Origin: Gemmatimonadota bacterium
GTDB lineage: Bacteria > Gemmatimonadota > Gemmatimonadetes > Gemmatimonadales > Gemmatimonadaceae
Direction of reading: 5' to 3'
Assembly: GCA_003223425.1 (NCBI GenBank)
Contig: QHVA01000015.1
Location: 1 to 37,376 of the forward strand
DNA: 37,376 nt
Part shown: one piece after another, positions 16,901-24,748 of the stretch
Numbering within the stretch: position 1 is the first letter of the stretch
How the letters are laid out: each line of letters opens with the position of its first letter
Notes under the pieces: model-generated
Databases searched by the model: none
Told to the model about the DNA's origin: nothing
The model's input: the letters and a program-made list of their open reading frames with translations, nothing else
Position numbers and translations under genes: made by a program

Positions 16901-17184
16901 GTCACCGTAAGGCTTACCGAGCCGTCAGCCGTCGAGGATGACGACATGTAGAGCATCCGCTCTACACCGTTGATGGCGTCCTCGAGCGGTGTTGCAACTG
17001 TCTGCGCCAGCACCGTCGGATTCGCACCGGGATATATCGCGCGAACCGTAATCGTAGGCGGAGTGACCTCGGGATACTCGCTTACCGCCAGTGTGCGCAC
17101 AGCGAGCAATCCGCCGGCAAGAATGACCAGCGATATCACGATCGCGAAGATAGGCCGGTCTATGAAAAAGCGTGAGAAACGCAC
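13939..17184 (-). CDS. RND multidrug efflux pump, HAE-1 family (AcrB/MexF-like)
   Basis: A 1081-residue proton-driven inner-membrane pump. It opens with FFIDRPIFAIVISLVI, the family TM1, and has two large periplasmic loops and twelve membrane segments. The proton-relay pair is Asp410-Asp411 in TM4 (GIVVDDAIVVVENV), and the matching Lys is in LACKNAILIVEFA of TM10. Family signatures YPGANPTVLAQTVATPLE and PGAGQVFVFGAGDYAMRVWLDP are intact. The start is a GTG at 17184, 24 bases after the adaptor stop. Substrates are probably hydrophobic drugs or organic compounds; the HAE-1 rather than heavy-metal (CzcA) type argues against copper as the direct cargo despite the linked cutC. Confidence 0.96.
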   Translation of the reverse strand: MRFSRFFIDRPIFAIVISLVILAGGLLAVRTLAVSEYPEVTPPTITVRAIYPGANPTVLAQTVATPLEDAINGVERMLYMSSSSTADGSVSLTVTFQIGTDVDLAQVQVQNRVAQALARLPEEVRALGVVTEKRSPDITMVVHLFSPDGRYDPVYLRNYALLNVRNELARIPGAGQVFVFGAGDYAMRVWLDPNRVASHGLAAGDVIQAIREQNVQVAAGTVGAPPMNDPVAYQLTVNARGRLADENEFGNIIVKTGQDGQVTRLRDVARIELGPGTYGLRALLDNKAAVAIVVFQAPGSNALALSSGIRAKMAELKTRFPQGVDWSSVYDPTLFVRDSIREVIYTLLLATLMVVIVVVLFLQTWRASIIPLTAVPVSIVGTFAVMLATGFSINTLSLFGLVLAIGIVVDDAIVVVENVERHIEEGLSPVDASHRAMEEVSGPIIAIALVLCAVFVPVAFISGLTGQFYRQFALTIAFSTLISAFNSLTLSPALAAVLLKPRGAPEDAPTRVMNRLLGWAFGPFNRVFGRGSARYGTLVQTVRRRSFAALAVYGVLVAIGILGFARVPKGFVPSQDKRYLVAIAQLPDAASLDRTEAVIRRMADIALKQPGVEHAVEFPGLSISSFGPKPNAGIIFFGLKPFEERKSKDLKSGAILMALNQKFSTIQEGFTAVFPPPAVNGLGAIGGFKLMVEDKAGLGDSTLYATTQQLVGRTYQTPRLAGQFSSFQINVPQLFADVDRDKAKQLGIRLNDLFSTLQIYLGSQYVNDFNKFGRTYQVIAQADAPYRSSAENITALKVRNARGEMVPLGSVLTVRQSYGPDQVTHYNGYPAADISGSAAPGVSAGAAVQTMEALANETLPNGVGFEWTELTYQQKLAGNTAIFVFPLCILLVFLVLAALYESWSLPLVIVLIVPMCLVSAIAGVWLTRGDNNVFTQIGLLVLVGLACKNAILIVEFARDLERQGRDRFTAALEAARIRLRPILMTSFAFIAGVVPLILASGAGAEMRRVMGIAVFSGMLGVTFLGLVFTPLFYVLVRGFVARRAQTPVPVSGEPVKIPDDIEPLHPWRPSLVAGTEGSTNA

Positions 17185-17208
17185 TGTATTATTCCGGAAA
17201 GAGTCTGA

Positions 17209-18390
17209 TTACCGTGCGGCAGGCGTAGGTGTTGGACTTTTGGCCACCATGGCGGCATTGGTGGCGGCGACCTTCATTCCGGGTCGCACGCGCAACATGC
17301 CATTGATCACGACGCGCTCACCGGGCTTCAGTCCTGATTCCACGGTGCGCAGACCATCGACAACGCGTCCCGTGGTTACGGGCCGGTATTCTACGCTGTT
17401 GTCGCTCTTCAGAACGAGCACGAACTTGCGATCCTGATCGGTGCCGATCGCCTGGTCCTGGACCATTGTCGCCACGTGACGGTCGCTGCCGAGGAGACGC
17501 ACGCGTGCAAACAAACCGGGTGTGAACTGGCGGTTCGGATTCGACAAAAGGGCGCGTGCTCGAATCGTTCCGGACGTCCCATCGACACGATTGTCGACGA
17601 AGTTGAGCCTGCCCTGGTGCGGGAAGCCGGATTCGTTGGCGAGACCGATCAATACCTCGCGCCCGCTGGGGCCGGCCGACTGCGCAGCCATGTATTTGAG
17701 ATAAGCCTGCTCATCGGTGTCGAAGTACACGTAGATGGGGTCGATCGACACGATCGTGGTGAGCAGCGTCGGCGAAGGTGCTCCCGCCTGCACGACATTG
17801 CCGCGCGTGATTTCAGCGCGACCCACGCGGCCCGATATCGGCGCGCGAACGACCGTCCATTCGAGATTCAGCCGCGCCACGCGTAGCGCCGCCTCGGCCG
17901 CGCGGATTGCCGCGTTGCCCTCGGCCTGACCACTGGTGCGCGAGTCCAGCTCCTCCCGCGAAATCGCTTGGGTGCTCACGAGTTTTTGTGCACGCTCGAC
18001 TTCCATGGTGGCGAGCTGATTGCGAGTGCGCGCCTGGGCCAGCACCGCCTCTGCTCTCGCGACTTCCGCCGCGTAGGGACGCTGGTCGATCACGAACAGG
18101 ACGTCACCCTGACGGACGAGAGCTCCCTCGACGAAGCCGACGCGCTCGATGAATCCACCGACGCGCGGCCGGACTTCAACGGCGTTGACGGCCTCGAAGT
18201 GTCCGGTGAAGTCGTCCCAGTCGGCTATCACTCGCTCGATGGCGGGGGCAACGGTGACCTGTGGCGCCTGCATTGGCGGCGGGTCCTTGCGACAACCGGC
18301 CGCGGAAACGGCGAAGACAGCGGCGGCCGCCCAGCCACCGGCGTGAGTTCTGAAGGAAACCGACCTGGCGCGAGAGAATGTGGAACTCAT
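17209..18390 (-). CDS. RND periplasmic adaptor (membrane fusion) lipoprotein
   Basis: A 393-residue AcrA/MexE-type adaptor. From the ATG at 18390 it has a lipoprotein signal with the lipid-bearing Cys33 in SAAGC. The lipoyl half-motifs flank an alpha-helical hairpin: VRPRVGGFIERVGFVEGALVRQGDVLFVIDQRP comes first (shown here in part as VRPRVGG and GDVLFVIDQRP), then helices around residues 95-150, then VRAPISGRVGRAEITRGN. The barrel and proximal domains follow (GLFARVRL). The open frame upstream of 18390 would run through the operator and is rejected. First gene of the operon, divergent from the tetR gene with two palindromes between them. Confidence 0.94.
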   Translation of the reverse strand: MSSTFSRARSVSFRTHAGGWAAAAVFAVSAAGCRKDPPPMQAPQVTVAPAIERVIADWDDFTGHFEAVNAVEVRPRVGGFIERVGFVEGALVRQGDVLFVIDQRPYAAEVARAEAVLAQARTRNQLATMEVERAQKLVSTQAISREELDSRTSGQAEGNAAIRAAEAALRVARLNLEWTVVRAPISGRVGRAEITRGNVVQAGAPSPTLLTTIVSIDPIYVYFDTDEQAYLKYMAAQSAGPSGREVLIGLANESGFPHQGRLNFVDNRVDGTSGTIRARALLSNPNRQFTPGLFARVRLLGSDRHVATMVQDQAIGTDQDRKFVLVLKSDNSVEYRPVTTGRVVDGLRTVESGLKPGERVVINGMLRVRPGMKVAATNAAMVAKSPTPTPAAR

Positions 18391-18458
18391 GTTACTCGAC
18401 TCCGTGGGTTGGGACCGATACAACGAAACGTGGTGGCACTGCGCAGCGACATGTAGTA

Positions 18459-18476
18459 TGTTACCGATCGGTAACA
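18459..18476. promoter_or_regulatory. TetR operator O1
   Basis: A perfect 18-bp palindrome TGTTACCGATCGGTAACA in the region between the efflux operon and its divergent TetR gene. It is the copy nearer the adaptor gene, 69 bases from that start codon. The same sequence recurs 35 bp away. Confidence 0.85.
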
Positions 18477-18492
18477 CTCCATAAGCACCCCT

Positions 18493-18512
18493 ATGTTACC
18501 GATCGGTAACAT
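18493..18512. promoter_or_regulatory. TetR operator O2
   Basis: A perfect 20-bp palindrome ATGTTACCGATCGGTAACAT, nearer the tetR start (29 bases before its GTG). Its 18-bp core equals O1, and the centres are 35 bp apart, so two TetR dimers could sit on nearly, but not exactly, the same face of the helix. It probably serves both autorepression and repression of the pump. Confidence 0.85.
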
Positions 18513-18540
18513 TTCAGTCAAGTAGGGGGTAGAAACTATC

Positions 18541-19173
18541 GTGCAAACAGATATTCCCGTCAATGGAAAGAAGCCCCGCAAAAAGGGCCGGTCTGCCGTA
18601 CCCGTCCGCGAGCGCATCCTCGTGGCGGCTGGCGATCTGTTCCATAGGCAGGGCATCAGGGGTGTCGGAGTCGAGGCGATCGCAGAAGCGGCGCAGACCA
18701 ACAAGATGACGCTTTATCGCTACTTCGACTCGAAGGACGAGCTGATCGCCGAATGGGTGAAGGGCATAGTTGCCCAGAAGGAGGAGGAGTGGAAGGATCT
18801 CAGCGCGAAGCACCGCGGAGATCCGGAGGGACAGCTTCAGGACTGGAGCCGGCGAGTCTCTGCGAAGCTTCGCGCCATGGAAGAGCGTGGGTCCGCCCTC
18901 GGCAACGCTCTCGCCGAGCTGCCCGACCCGAACCATCCAGCGCGGCGCGTCATCCAGGACCACAAGATTAGAGAACACAAGCGCATCATCCGCCTCTGCA
19001 AGGCGGCCGGATTTCGGGATCCCGCCCTCTCTGCGAACCTGTTTACGATGATGCTCGAGGGTGTCCACTCGTGTGTTCAGTGTATCGGAATGAGGCAGAT
19101 AGGTGAGCATCTCGTGCAACTCGTAGATCTGATGGTGGAAAACAATCGGCAGCGGCAACCGGCAGCGCGCTGA
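18541..19173 (+). CDS. TetR/AcrR-family repressor of the divergent RND efflux operon
   Basis: A 210-residue regulator. A basic N-terminus leads into the helix-turn-helix at about residues 22-68 (RERILVAAGDLFHRQGIRGVGV, shown here as RERILVAAGDLF and GIRGVGVEAIAEAA, with recognition helix TNKMTLYRYF). The ligand-binding C-terminal domain has two Cys residues (VHSCVQCIG) that might sense thiol-reactive compounds, though this is only a suggestion. The GTG start at 18541 has an AGGGGG ribosome site 10 or so bases ahead. Position next to the pump and the two palindromes make it the likely local repressor, released by a pump substrate. Confidence 0.94.
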   Translation: MQTDIPVNGKKPRKKGRSAVPVRERILVAAGDLFHRQGIRGVGVEAIAEAAQTNKMTLYRYFDSKDELIAEWVKGIVAQKEEEWKDLSAKHRGDPEGQLQDWSRRVSAKLRAMEERGSALGNALAELPDPNHPARRVIQDHKIREHKRIIRLCKAAGFRDPALSANLFTMMLEGVHSCVQCIGMRQIGEHLVQLVDLMVENNRQRQPAAR

Positions 19174-19291
19174 AAAGCAGCGCTAGCCCTCATTACTTAG
19201 TCGATCCAAGCATCCGCAAATCGACAACAAAGAAGCGAAGCGATTAGCCCGAAGCCCCCCGCCGCCCCGCCCAAAGCCCCCAGCCGGTAGT

Positions 19292-19311
19292 CATCAGTTG
19301 CAGTTGTAGTT
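19292..19311. repeat. Degenerate copy of the CAGTTGCAGTT intergenic motif
   Basis: CATCAGTTGCAGTTGTAGTT lies in the 164-base gap between the tetR stop and the MATE start. Twelve bases (TCAGTTGCAGTT) equal the core of the repeat found at 764-777 and near 37.1 kb, and the G-T-A-G-T-T that follows partly repeats it. There is no paired arm here. The rest of the gap is C-rich and holds no gene that I can see. Confidence 0.4.
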
Positions 19312-19337
19312 AGCCTTCCCGGTTTCGCCACGACCTA

Positions 19338-20762
19338 ATGTCGGACTCCCAGGACATCACTCTACCAGTCTCCGCTCCGGGGTACGGAAACTGGGCGATC
19401 ATCAAGGAAGCGCTTCGCGGCGCGCAACTGGACTACACCGATGGTCCAATCGGTCGCGCGATTTTCCTGCTCGCAGTACCGATGGTGCTCGAAACGGTAC
19501 TGGAAAGCGTCTTCGCGGTGGTTGATGTCTTCTTTGTCGCGCGTCTCGGCGCCGATGCCGTAGCGACCGTCGGGCTCACCGAGTCGATGATGGTTCTGAT
19601 TTATACGCTGGCGATGGGCCTTGGTATTGGCGCCACTGCTACCGTCGCGCGGCGCATCGGCGAGAAGGATTCGGACGGGGCTTCGCACGCGGCGGCACAA
19701 GCGGTTGTCCTCGGGGTAATCGTGGCCGCTGTTTTGGGCATCGGCGGTGCGCTGGCGGCGCCGACACTACTGCGTCTGATGGGCGCCTCACCCGGCGTGA
19801 TTGCCAACTCCAGGTTCACGCGCGTCATGCTCGGCGGAAACGTCAACGTGTTGATGCTGTTTCTTGTCAACGCGATTTTCCGCGGTGCCGGCGATGCGGT
19901 AATCGCGATGCGGGTGCTCTGGCTCGCGAACGCGATCAACATTTTTCTCGGTCCAATGCTGATTTTCGGTGTTGGTCCATTTCCGCGGCTCGGCGTCGTC
20001 GGTGCTGCTGTAGCAACGAATATTGGTCGCGGCACCGGCGCGCTGTACGCGATCAGCCGCCTGATTCGTCGCGGTGCGCGTGTGCGTGTTGTGCGTCGCC
20101 ATTTCCGGTTCGATCCCGCCCTCATGTGGCAGATGATCCGCCTCTCTGGCTCGGGAACTTTTCAGATTCTCGTCGGCAGCGCGAGCTGGATCGGGCTTGT
20201 TCGCGTGATCTCGAGCTTTGGCAGCGCCGCGCTCGCTGGTTACACCATTGGTTTTCGCGTTGTGATTTTCGCTCTGCTGCCGTCATGGGGCCTCAGCAAC
20301 GCGGCTGCGACGATGGTCGGTCAGGCACTTGGCGCGCGCAAACCGGATCGCGCTGACCGCGCGGTATGGATCGCGGGCCGCTACAATCTCTGGTTTCTGG
20401 GAGGGGTCGGCGTCGTTTTCGTTGCGCTCGCTGGTCCGATCGTGTCGCTCTTCACTTCGGATCCGACCGTGAGGTCGTACGCCGTAGGATGCCTGCGAAT
20501 AGTAGCGCTAGGATTTCCGTTCTACGCGTATGGCATGGTGCTCACGAGTGCGTTTAACGGTGCGGGCGATACGTGGACGCCGACCTGGATCAACCTCGTA
20601 GTCTTTTGGCTATGGGAGATTCCTATCGCGTATGCGTTGGCGGTCTGGTTTCACATGGGTCCGCGGGGAGCCTTCATTTCGATCACAGTGGCGTACTCGA
20701 CTCTGGCGCTCGTCAGCGTGTGGCTTTTCCGTAAGGGGAGGTGGAAAACGAAACGCGTCTGA
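19338..20762 (+). CDS. MATE-family multidrug/cation antiporter
   Basis: A 474-residue exporter with twelve membrane helices in two six-helix halves. The first half begins LAVPMVLETVLESVFAVVDVFFVARLGADAVATVGLTES, of which PMVLETVL and FFVARLGADAVATVG are typical MATE TM1-TM2 phrases. Each half also carries the R-G-A-G-D or N-G-A-G-D-T motif (FRGAGDAV near 190, FNGAGDTWTPTW near 415). It is driven by Na+ or H+ and expels cationic or amphipathic compounds. The first 30 residues before TM1 are polar. It stands alone and converges on the ankyrin gene, with only 10 bases between the stops. Which MATE subgroup it belongs to cannot be told by eye. Confidence 0.94.
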   Translation: MSDSQDITLPVSAPGYGNWAIIKEALRGAQLDYTDGPIGRAIFLLAVPMVLETVLESVFAVVDVFFVARLGADAVATVGLTESMMVLIYTLAMGLGIGATATVARRIGEKDSDGASHAAAQAVVLGVIVAAVLGIGGALAAPTLLRLMGASPGVIANSRFTRVMLGGNVNVLMLFLVNAIFRGAGDAVIAMRVLWLANAINIFLGPMLIFGVGPFPRLGVVGAAVATNIGRGTGALYAISRLIRRGARVRVVRRHFRFDPALMWQMIRLSGSGTFQILVGSASWIGLVRVISSFGSAALAGYTIGFRVVIFALLPSWGLSNAAATMVGQALGARKPDRADRAVWIAGRYNLWFLGGVGVVFVALAGPIVSLFTSDPTVRSYAVGCLRIVALGFPFYAYGMVLTSAFNGAGDTWTPTWINLVVFWLWEIPIAYALAVWFHMGPRGAFISITVAYSTLALVSVWLFRKGRWKTKRV

Positions 20763-20772
20763 GCGGGACGAT

Positions 20773-21879
20773 TCAGGCGGTCGGCGCGCCTTTACTGCGA
20801 AGATACTCGGCGATCTCTTTTATTCCGCCGTAGATCGCCCAATCCAGTGGCGTACCTTGATAGACGGTGTCCTTGATGTCCAGCCGAGCGCCTCGCTCCA
20901 CCAGCAGATGCACTACGTCCCCGTGTTTCGCCCACACCGCCTGATGCAGCGGCGTCGAGTGGGAATGATATCCGTCAGGGTTGTATCGGCTCGGATCTTC
21001 GCCAGCATCGAGCAGCAGACGTACGACATCGGTCCGGCCGTGCTGAGCGGCGAGCGCGAGCGCGATGTGTTTGCTCTTGCTGTCCGCGGATGGAAGTAGT
21101 CGCGCAACATCGTCAACCCGTCCTAATCCCGCCGCCGCTGCGACGTTGTTCAGCGATGCCCCGCGCCGGACCAGTGTTTCGGCCGTATCCGGATAGCCAA
21201 AAGCCAACGCAGTCGTCAGAGCCGATTGCCAGTTCGATCCAGGCCCCTCGAGCGCTGCACCGTAATCCAAAAGCGTTTCCGCGAGAACGCCCTGCAGTCC
21301 CGCTTCATCAGGGTGAGCGCTCGATACCAGCATGCTCATAGTGGTGCACTTGTTGTCGTACATATCGGCCAGTGCATCGACTTCGGCGCCGGCGTCGAGT
21401 AGGATCTTGGCGATTTGGACCGCGTTTGGCGGCGTTCGCTGTCGCCCGCCCTCGACGCCGTTCGCACCGATATAGTGCAGCAGCGTTGCGTGATGTCTTC
21501 GCGTCGACCGCGCATGTACCAGGTCCGGAGTGTCGCGCAGCATCGCCGCGAGCGTTGCGGCGTCTCCGAAAATGACGGCCTCTACGGCGCTCTCGAAGCG
21601 AGGGACTTGACCGTCGTGTCTAACGGCGCCGGTGAACTTCTCGAGATCCGCCCAGGTGTCGAAAGCATATTCTTGCGCGATGACCAACCGTGCATCGGCA
21701 AGATCCAGTGTAGCCGCCTTGACAGCGTCCACTGTCTTGCCACGAAAGCGCGGATGCTCCCACTTGAAGCGCCACTCGGCTGCTTCCTCGCCTGATTTCA
21801 ATGCATCGAAGAGGTTTTCCGCCTGCTGCTTGTACTCCTCGAGCGCTGCGCGGAATGGGAGCTGATCGCGTCGGCCCAT
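20773..21879 (-). CDS. Ankyrin-repeat protein
   Basis: A 368-residue cytoplasmic protein with no signal peptide. The first 85 residues form the module LADARLVIAQEYAFDTWADLEKF, seen at the front of many bacterial ankyrin proteins from soil phyla (quoted part: LADARLVIAQEYAF). From residue about 95 come at least six ankyrin-like repeats, with clear units such as ILLDAGAEVDALAD, TLVRRGASLNNVAAAAGLG, ALALAAQHGRTDVVRLLLDAGEDPS, TPLHQAVWAKHGDVVHLLVERGA and TPLDWAIYGGIKEIAEYL (each quoted in part). These repeats bind proteins. It starts 6 bases after the serine-hydrolase stop on the same strand, so the two are probably cotranscribed; a physical link is unlikely as the hydrolase is exported. Confidence 0.92.
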   Translation of the reverse strand: MGRRDQLPFRAALEEYKQQAENLFDALKSGEEAAEWRFKWEHPRFRGKTVDAVKAATLDLADARLVIAQEYAFDTWADLEKFTGAVRHDGQVPRFESAVEAVIFGDAATLAAMLRDTPDLVHARSTRRHHATLLHYIGANGVEGGRQRTPPNAVQIAKILLDAGAEVDALADMYDNKCTTMSMLVSSAHPDEAGLQGVLAETLLDYGAALEGPGSNWQSALTTALAFGYPDTAETLVRRGASLNNVAAAAGLGRVDDVARLLPSADSKSKHIALALAAQHGRTDVVRLLLDAGEDPSRYNPDGYHSHSTPLHQAVWAKHGDVVHLLVERGARLDIKDTVYQGTPLDWAIYGGIKEIAEYLRSKGAPTA

Positions 21880-21885
21880 AATGCT

Positions 21886-23703
21886 TCAACGACGCGTGAA
21901 GGTGAACTCGCCCGAAGGATCAGTCTGCTTGAGCGCGATCACTTTGCCGTTCTCGGTTATGAATTCAAAGGTGACGTCCGCGAACTCCTTGATGCGAAAA
22001 CGCCGCGGCTGCCACGGAATGAGATTCTGAAAGGTCCCGCTGGCGTACTGAATCGCGAGCGTCCCATCCGGCCGCAGCACGACATCGAACTTGCCTCCGC
22101 TCGGCGTGATGTAGGTCCCCAGGTACTGGCGGAGAATCGCGGCACTTGAAAGGGCGGCCGGTACCCGGCGAGTAAACGCGATCGCGGCCTCGTCCAGCGA
22201 CATCTCGGCGCGATCAATCTCGCCCTGCGGGTTGGTCAGAAAGTTGACCGAATATTTGCCGTCCTCTTCGTCGTCCGGCGTGTCGAAACGGTCGTAGTGG
22301 AAGTGACTGAGCGGCATCCTGATTTTGTGGAAGTCGAACATGAGCGACGTGTCACCCCTGGTAATGTTCAGAACGCCGTAAGCGGGGTTCTCGAACTCAC
22401 CAACGTAGTCGTCGATCGGATGAGAAGGACGTGTTCCCGCTACGCGCCCGCCTCCTGACTTTTTGCGAGACTGGGTTGATGCCGCCTTGTTTTTCAGGCG
22501 GATGGTGTTCTGGCGCTCGGACCAGGGCGTCAGCGACATCCGGAGCAGGCGTTCGTAAACGTTATACGATATGACGTTGTAGAGGGGGGCGGCCTGATTG
22601 CCGATCACGAACACGATGACGCCGATGGAATCGTACGGCATCGTCGACACTTGCGAGTGAAAACCGGGGAGGTCGCCGCCATGATAGGCGAGCAGGTGTC
22701 CGCGATACGCAGCGGTCCATCGACCCATGCCATAGGCGGAGTTGATCAATTCGCCCCAGCCGCGCACCTCGAGTCCGGTGTTGGGCAAAGCGATCGACGG
22801 AGCAAGCGTCTGCCGGACCACGTTTCTCGGTATTACCTGTTTGCCCTCGAGCCTCCCATCGTTCATCAGCGCGATGAGCCACTTGGACATGTCGACGATG
22901 CTCGAGTTGATTGCGCCGGCCGGAGCAACCCCTATCGCGTCGCTGTAGTAAGGAATCCGATAGATCTCGGTGTTGTCGCGGCGCTCGGTGTATGGAACGC
23001 CAGGCTCGCGCTGCTTCACCATGTCGGCGATGGTGAACGTCGTGCTCGTCATGCCGAGCGGGTTGAGGATTCGCTCGCGGACGAAAGTCTCCCATGGTCT
23101 TCCGCTCAGCAGCTCGATCGCGTAGCCGGCGCCTGAATACATCATGTTGTTGTAGAGAAATACCGATCGCGGCGCTTCGGTCGGCTCGAGGTATTTGAGA
23201 CGCTCGAACAGGTCTTTTTGCGTGAAATCCGATTTGTACCAGATGCCATCGTGTCGGGTGATGCCGGTGCGGTGCGACAGCATATCGCGCAGCGTTACCG
23301 TTCGGTTCAGGTCATCGTTGTAGAACTGAATGCTCGGCACGTACTGACGGATCGGTTTGTCGAGATCGACCTTGCCTTCGTCGGCCAGCATTCCGGCAGC
23401 AACCGAAGTGAACAGCTTCGTGTTCGACGCAATTGGCTGCGTTGTCGTCGGCGTGTAGGGAATCTTCTTACCGTAATCGCGATAGCCGTACCCCTTCGCC
23501 CAGACAAGCTTGTCCTTGACTACGATCCCAACACCCAGGCCCGGGACATTCCAGTCGTTCATCACCTGGGTCATGTAGCTGTCGAAGCCCTGAAGCCGTG
23601 ACGCGATGTCCGGTGATTGCTGGGCGGTAGCAATAGGCGCGAGCGTTACGAGCAGCAGCGAGCTCGCGCAGAGGTGGCGACGTGACGTGTTAAGCCTGGT
23701 CAT
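21886..23703 (-). CDS. Exported serine hydrolase (class C beta-lactamase fold) with C-terminal DUF3471-like domain
   Basis: From the ATG at 23703 the product has 605 residues and a signal peptide (LLLVTLAPIATAQQ, cleavage near residue 28). The catalytic motifs are complete: S93-N-T-K96, Y184-N-N186, and HGGDLPGF near residue 355 as the KTG equivalent. MLSHRTGI matches the family's H-x-S/T-G segment. After the hydrolase domain, from about residue 420, a basic linker (KNKAASTQSRKKSGGG) leads to a beta-rich C-terminal domain with two lipocalin-like halves (YVGEFENPAYG and YLGTYITPSGG), as in DUF3471 proteins. It is a likely periplasmic esterase or peptidase; substrate unknown. The ankyrin gene follows after 6 bases. 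Confidence 0.93.
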   Translation of the reverse strand: MTRLNTSRRHLCASSLLLVTLAPIATAQQSPDIASRLQGFDSYMTQVMNDWNVPGLGVGIVVKDKLVWAKGYGYRDYGKKIPYTPTTTQPIASNTKLFTSVAAGMLADEGKVDLDKPIRQYVPSIQFYNDDLNRTVTLRDMLSHRTGITRHDGIWYKSDFTQKDLFERLKYLEPTEAPRSVFLYNNMMYSGAGYAIELLSGRPWETFVRERILNPLGMTSTTFTIADMVKQREPGVPYTERRDNTEIYRIPYYSDAIGVAPAGAINSSIVDMSKWLIALMNDGRLEGKQVIPRNVVRQTLAPSIALPNTGLEVRGWGELINSAYGMGRWTAAYRGHLLAYHGGDLPGFHSQVSTMPYDSIGVIVFVIGNQAAPLYNVISYNVYERLLRMSLTPWSERQNTIRLKNKAASTQSRKKSGGGRVAGTRPSHPIDDYVGEFENPAYGVLNITRGDTSLMFDFHKIRMPLSHFHYDRFDTPDDEEDGKYSVNFLTNPQGEIDRAEMSLDEAAIAFTRRVPAALSSAAILRQYLGTYITPSGGKFDVVLRPDGTLAIQYASGTFQNLIPWQPRRFRIKEFADVTFEFITENGKVIALKQTDPSGEFTFTRR

Positions 23704-23888
23704 GTTGCGCTCCGTAAAAGCGGGAACTGGGGGCGAAGCCCTGGGCCGTGGAGTGTCCAAATAGGAAGCAAAACTCTGAGCATCGCAATGCGTGTTACGG
23801 GGGTCTGGCACGGGCGTCGAGACAGGTAGAGAGCGCGCGAAATGCTCGTCGCTCCATGAGGCAACCTCATCTTTTTATACCAACCGAG

Positions 23889-24623
23889 ATGGCAGCAGAC
23901 ACCACACTGGATAATTGGCTTTCGTCCTGGCCCGACGCGCTGGCGTTCGCGGCCGGTCTGGTGGTCGCTTGGTGGGCCGGCTGGAACACGACGGACCTCG
24001 TTTGGAGCTTGTGGCTGTCCAGCCTGGTCGTCGGTTACGCGACTATAGTGTGGATGATCGGTCAGCCGATCGTTGAGCTGATGCGAGCGTCGTGGAGGGA
24101 TCGTGCACTCGTCGCATCCCAACCCCAGGCGCTCGCGATCCTGTGGGCCGTGCTGATCATCGGCGGGTTATTCCTGCTTGCGTTTTTCACCGTCCATTTC
24201 GGCGGCTTCCACTACGGCCATTCACAGTTCCTGATCTCTTTTTTTCCGATCGATGCGGGTGCTGGGGCGGGACGCACCAACTGGGCCGGCACATCCACTT
24301 ATCTGGAAGTTGCGCGGCGTTACTGGCCTTTCCTCCCGTCGGCTTTTCTCGCGCACCGCGCCGCGTTTCTACGTAAGCCCCTCTCGCTCGACCGTGATCT
24401 TTCGATCAAGTCGCTGGGCGGAAGCAACAAGTTGAGCAGCCTCTTTTCTGAGCCGTACAGAAATGTCTTCCGCATGCACCTGCTGATTTTCTTTTTCTTC
24501 TTCGCTCACTTCGCGCGGTTGGAGAATTTCGCAGTGTATACGGTGGTTTACGCGGTGTACTTTTTCCCCTGGCGTCTGGTGCGCCGGCCCGCCACGCGCG
24601 CTGCTTCCGTCTCGTTTCAGTAA
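23889..24623 (+). CDS. DUF6498-like integral membrane protein
   Basis: A membrane protein with about six hydrophobic segments. The frame is open from 23748; I choose the ATG at 23889 (MAADTTLDNW, 244 residues), while MRQPHLF at 23856 is also possible. The pattern W-x-x-W....LWLSSLVVGYATIVWMI, then AFFTVHFGGFHYGHSQFLISFFP (quoted part: FFTVHFGGFHYGHSQF), is like the DUF6498 family, whose function is unknown. The C-terminal part has a further pair of helices with HLLIFFFFFAHF. It is divergent from the serine hydrolase, with about 185 bases between starts. Confidence 0.72.
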   Translation: MAADTTLDNWLSSWPDALAFAAGLVVAWWAGWNTTDLVWSLWLSSLVVGYATIVWMIGQPIVELMRASWRDRALVASQPQALAILWAVLIIGGLFLLAFFTVHFGGFHYGHSQFLISFFPIDAGAGAGRTNWAGTSTYLEVARRYWPFLPSAFLAHRAAFLRKPLSLDRDLSIKSLGGSNKLSSLFSEPYRNVFRMHLLIFFFFFAHFARLENFAVYTVVYAVYFFPWRLVRRPATRAASVSFQ

Positions 24624-24748
24624 GCCACGGGGCCACGAATCGCGCACCGAGCTGCAGTCCGGCGGGTTCGAAACATCATAAGAATAGAGCGCGACAAACC
24701 GACGCGTGCTCTGGCGGGTGAAGCCCAGGAGCGGTCAATTCCGGTGCT

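Noticed and set aside
11750-18390. Reading the RND operon as a copper efflux (Cus-type) system because of cutC
   Set aside because: The pump has HAE-1 drug-type features (DD pair in TM4, AcrB/MexF-like TM1), the repressor is TetR rather than a copper sensor, and no metal-binding Met/His clusters are seen.
18391-18477. Extended start of the adaptor gene at 18477
   Set aside because: It would read through operator O1 and place 29 residues before an otherwise complete lipoprotein signal.
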